64,000 nucleotides of DNA. Origin: JALYUM01 sp036688685 (GTDB lineage: Bacteria; Pseudomonadota; Gammaproteobacteria; Burkholderiales; Burkholderiaceae_D). The stretch is taken from the NCBI RefSeq assembly GCF_036688685.1, contig NZ_JAQQPS010000006.1, positions 186,001 through 250,000 of the forward strand. Direction: 5' to 3'. This document shows, one piece after another, positions 61,674-64,000 of the stretch. The position numbers and the translations under genes are program-made. The notes below the pieces were generated by a model. That model saw only the letters and a list, made by a program, of their open reading frames with translations, made no database searches and was not told where the DNA came from. The number at the start of each line of letters is the position of its first letter. Position 1 is the first letter of the stretch.

Positions 61674-62672
61674 TTAATTGGCGACCTTGCTGATCGACAT
61701 CAACAAATCCTTGCCGATGCGGTTTTCCACCTGCAGCTGGACCGGCGCCAGCGTCTTGCGGAAAGCGGCGTCCTCGGCCGCGGTCGGCACATAGATCGTG
61801 GTTTTGCCGGCTTTCTTCATGCCATCGATCGAGCGGTCGTTGTCCACCTGGGACATGGCCTTCTGGTACGCGGTGGCTTCACGCAGCGCCACGTCCAGCT
61901 GGGCGCGGATATCAGCCGGCAAGCCATCCCAGAATTTTTTATTGACCACGATGGCGTAACCCATATACGCGTGATTGGTCACAGTCACGTGCTTTTGCAC
62001 CTGGTGCATATTCTGGGTGTACATATTCGAAGGCGGGTTGTCGGCGCCGTCGATCGCGCCGGACTTCATGCCCGGGTACACGTCCGCGAAGTTGGTCACC
62101 AGCGGCGTCGCACCCAGCGCACGGGTCTGGGCGTCGAGCACTTTCGAGGCCGACTGGACCCGCATTTTCAGGCCCTTGAAGTCGGCCACGGTATGCAGCG
62201 GCTTGTTGGCCGACATTACCTTGAAACCATTGTCCCAGTATGCCAGCCCGAGAATACCCTTCGGCTCGAGCTTGGCCAGCAAGCTTTTGCCGATCGGGCC
62301 ATCGGTGACCTTGTACAACGCTTCCTTGGTCGGAAACAGGTAGGGCAATTCGAACAATTCGAATTCGGTGACGCCGAACGGGCCAAGCTTGCCCAGCGAC
62401 GGGGCCAGCATTTGCACCTTGTCGTCCTGCAAGGCTTCCAGCTCATCCTTGTCTTTATACAAGGAACTGTTCGCGTAGACTTCCACGCGTACACGCCCTT
62501 TGGTCAACTTTTCGGCGCGCGTTTTGAACAGTTCGGCAGCCTGGCCCTTGGGCGTTTCCATCGACACGACGTGGCTGAATTTGATGACGATCGGGCCGCT
62601 GCCAGGGGCTTGGGCGAGGGCTGGGGCGCTAAGGGCTGCAACCAGGGCTGCGGCCAGGAATTTGATGTGCAT
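61674..62672 (-). CDS. dctP: TRAP solute-binding protein, DctP family (2)
   Basis: 332 residues, signal peptide to residue 20 (APALAQ). It is a close paralogue of DctP-1 (IKFSHVVSMETPKGQAAELF, YANSSLYKDKDELEAL, GLAYWDNGFKVMSAN, LKMRVQSASKVLDAQ, GAIDGADNPPSN). Convergent with the kinase gene (9 bases between stops) and divergent from the regulator. The differences in the binding segment (GADNPPSN versus GSENTPSN) suggest a different ligand preference. Confidence 0.92.
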   Translation of the reverse strand: MHIKFLAAALVAALSAPALAQAPGSGPIVIKFSHVVSMETPKGQAAELFKTRAEKLTKGRVRVEVYANSSLYKDKDELEALQDDKVQMLAPSLGKLGPFGVTEFELFELPYLFPTKEALYKVTDGPIGKSLLAKLEPKGILGLAYWDNGFKVMSANKPLHTVADFKGLKMRVQSASKVLDAQTRALGATPLVTNFADVYPGMKSGAIDGADNPPSNMYTQNMHQVQKHVTVTNHAYMGYAIVVNKKFWDGLPADIRAQLDVALREATAYQKAMSQVDNDRSIDGMKKAGKTTIYVPTAAEDAAFRKTLAPVQLQVENRIGKDLLMSISKVAN

Positions 62673-62752
62673 GGGGGAAAGGTGGCAAGTAATGTGAAAT
62701 GGCGGAGGACGATAACGGCCAGTTTGTCACACATATTGCTTTGGGGCAAATA

Positions 62753-62766
62753 TGAAAAGCCACACT
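62753..62766. promoter_or_regulatory. Shared motif in the dctP-2 / regulator divergent promoter
   Basis: TGAAAAGCCACACT starts 81 bases from the dctP-2 ATG, the same distance as its copy at 59610 from dctP-1; 12 of 14 bases agree. It is 53 bases before the regulator ATG. Confidence 0.5.
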
Positions 62767-62818
62767 TGTTGCGTTGCGCTCGCTAGAATATATATCTTGC
62801 AAGAGGAAAGAGAAGCCG

Positions 62819-63403
62819 ATGCTGCACATAGTCGACGACGAAGACGTGATTCGCGATGCCCTGGCCTGGCTGGCCCAGTCGCGCGGTATTGCCGCGCGCG
62901 GCTACAAGGGCGGAGAAGCGTTCCTCGATGGCATCGAAACGCGCATCGACATCGCCGGCGACTGCGTCTTGCTCGACGTGCGCATGCCGGGCATGAACGG
63001 TGTGGCCGTGTTCGACCAGCTGGTGGCGCGCGGTTTGCTGGCGCGCATGCCAGTGATTTTCCTCACTGGCCACGGCGACGTGCCGATGGCGGTCGATTCG
63101 CTGAAACGCGGCGCCTTCGATTTTTTTGAAAAACCGTTCAACGACAACCAGCTGATCGACCGCGTCGAGCAAGCCATGACCGCCTCGCGGACGGCGCACG
63201 CGGCGGCCGAAGTGCAGCTGCGGCTGGCCTCTCTGTCGGCCCGCGAGCGCGAAGTGCTCGATCTGATTTTGGCCGGCAAGATGAACAAAGTCGTCGCCGA
63301 CAAGCTGGGCATCAGCATGCGCACCGTGGAAGTGCACCGCGCCCACATTTTCGACAAGATGCAGGTCAAGACCGCAGTCGAACTGGCGGGCTTGCTGAAA
63401 TAA
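62819..63403 (+). CDS. Response regulator, FixJ/NarL type (LuxR HTH)
   Basis: 194 residues. Receiver domain with acidic pair (VDDEDVIRDAL), phospho-acceptor Asp in CVLLDVRMPGMNG, Thr in FLTGHGDVPMAV and Lys in FFEKPFND; C-terminal LuxR HTH with LSAREREVLDLILAGKMNK and MRTVEVHRAHIFDKM. It probably acts with the kinase at 59658 to switch on the dctP genes. ATG 62819 follows AGGAAAGAGAAG. Confidence 0.92.
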   Translation: MLHIVDDEDVIRDALAWLAQSRGIAARGYKGGEAFLDGIETRIDIAGDCVLLDVRMPGMNGVAVFDQLVARGLLARMPVIFLTGHGDVPMAVDSLKRGAFDFFEKPFNDNQLIDRVEQAMTASRTAHAAAEVQLRLASLSAREREVLDLILAGKMNKVVADKLGISMRTVEVHRAHIFDKMQVKTAVELAGLLK

Positions 63404-63413
63404 ACGTGCCTGC

Positions 63414-64000
63414 TTATTTAGCGGTTTTGTTGATCGAATCGATCAAACCCTTACCAACCCGGGCTTCCATTTGTTGCTGGACTGGCAGCATTGCCTTGCG
63501 GAATGCGGCGTCCTCGGCGGCAGTCGGGGTATACAGGGTGGTCTTCCCGGCTTTCTTCATCGCATCGGTCGAGCGATCATTGTCCAGCCCTGCGATGACT
63601 TTCTCGTAGTTGGTGGCGTCGCGCAAGGCGGTCACCAGCATATCGCGGATATCGGCGGGCAAGCCGTCCCAGAATTTTTTGTTGGCGACCACGGCGTAAC
63701 CCGCATAGGCGTGGTTGGTGTACGTCACGTTCTTTTGCACCAGGTCCATCTTCTGCGTGTAGACATTCGAGGGCGCGTTTTCCGAGCCATCGATGGTGCC
63801 GCTTTTCATGCCCGCATAGCTTTCCGTAAAGTTCATCTTGACGGGTGTGGCGCCGAGGGCGAGAAACTGGGCATCGATCACTTTCGAGGCCTGAGCACGC
63901 ATCTTCTGGCCTTTGAAATCGGCCGGGGTACGGATCGGCTTGTTGGACGTCATGACCTTGAAGCCATTGTCCCAATACGCCAGGCCGACGATGCCCTTGT
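63414..64000 (-). CDS. dctP: TRAP solute-binding protein, DctP family (3), C-terminal part
   Basis: The minus-strand frame enters the window at 64000 and ends at 63414, so about 195 C-terminal residues are seen. It is a third paralogue: GLAYWDNGFKVMTSN, MRAQASKVIDAQFLAL, GTIDGSENAPSN and a terminal INKTAK. It lies 11 bases from the regulator's stop in convergent orientation. The TRAP permease genes may lie further right, beyond the window. Confidence 0.9.
   Translation of the reverse strand, partial: KGIVGLAYWDNGFKVMTSNKPIRTPADFKGQKMRAQASKVIDAQFLALGATPVKMNFTESYAGMKSGTIDGSENAPSNVYTQKMDLVQKNVTYTNHAYAGYAVVANKKFWDGLPADIRDMLVTALRDATNYEKVIAGLDNDRSTDAMKKAGKTTLYTPTAAEDAAFRKAMLPVQQQMEARVGKGLIDSINKTAK

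Overview
This 64 kb window is GC-rich, densely coded chromosomal DNA. It most likely comes from a betaproteobacterium of the Oxalobacteraceae (Massilia, Duganella or Janthinobacterium type). Support comes from the rpsU-yqeY-dnaG-rpoD macromolecular-synthesis cluster with a tRNA behind it, the many TRAP-type solute-binding proteins, a TssQ-family lipoprotein and a Tat-exported flavin amine oxidase. The genus is an inference; no rRNA gene is present to settle it.

Layout. 1-8.2 kb is a surface-polysaccharide region. It holds a leftward, translationally coupled operon for an ABC exporter (wzm-wzt), an FkbM methyltransferase with a coiled-coil tail and a glycosyltransferase cut by the window edge, plus rightward genes for a multi-module glycosyltransferase, a GT2 enzyme and a GtrA-like flippase. 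8.2-13.4 kb has an RhlE-type helicase, an EF-hand protein, an orphan anti-sigma-like membrane protein, a LON-domain protein and a glycine-zipper protein. 13.5-19 kb has a secreted RidA-like protein behind a candidate sigma-54 promoter, a TonB receptor, a NemR-like regulator with matching operators at its own promoter and at a DJ-1/PfpI gene, and an isochorismatase-fold protein. 19-25.3 kb has a two-gene operon of cytochrome c and Tat-exported flavin amine oxidase, a pyruvate-oxidase-like TPP enzyme, a degenerate SDR and OmpW with two FNR-type sites.

25.3-28.9 kb is the most striking block. It is a tightly overlapping set of a free-standing T6SS TagH C-terminal-domain protein, a PP2C phosphatase, a membrane Ser/Thr kinase with a PEGA-like periplasmic tail, and a TssQ-type lipoprotein, with no T6SS structural gene nearby. 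29-33.3 kb is a decayed, less GC-rich stretch: a kdgK-type kinase beside a broken GH28 pectinase, a secreted orphan protein, a tRNA-Arg 3' fragment, a Crp/Fnr regulator and a possible transposase scrap.

33.3-38.7 kb is the housekeeping cluster. 39-57.6 kb is mostly core: Cache protein plus MCP, flavoprotein, ybiB-like gene, aroG, tsaD, two endonuclease/exonuclease/phosphatase proteins, FrnE-like DsbA, plsY, ybaK, a PAS-GGDEF-EAL protein, an RND efflux pair, xerD and ogt. 58.5-64 kb interleaves three paralogous TRAP solute-binding protein genes (minus strand) with a DctB-like kinase and a FixJ-like regulator (plus strand). The two divergent promoters there share a motif at identical distance from the binding-protein start codons.

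No CRISPR array, rRNA or intact insertion sequence was seen.
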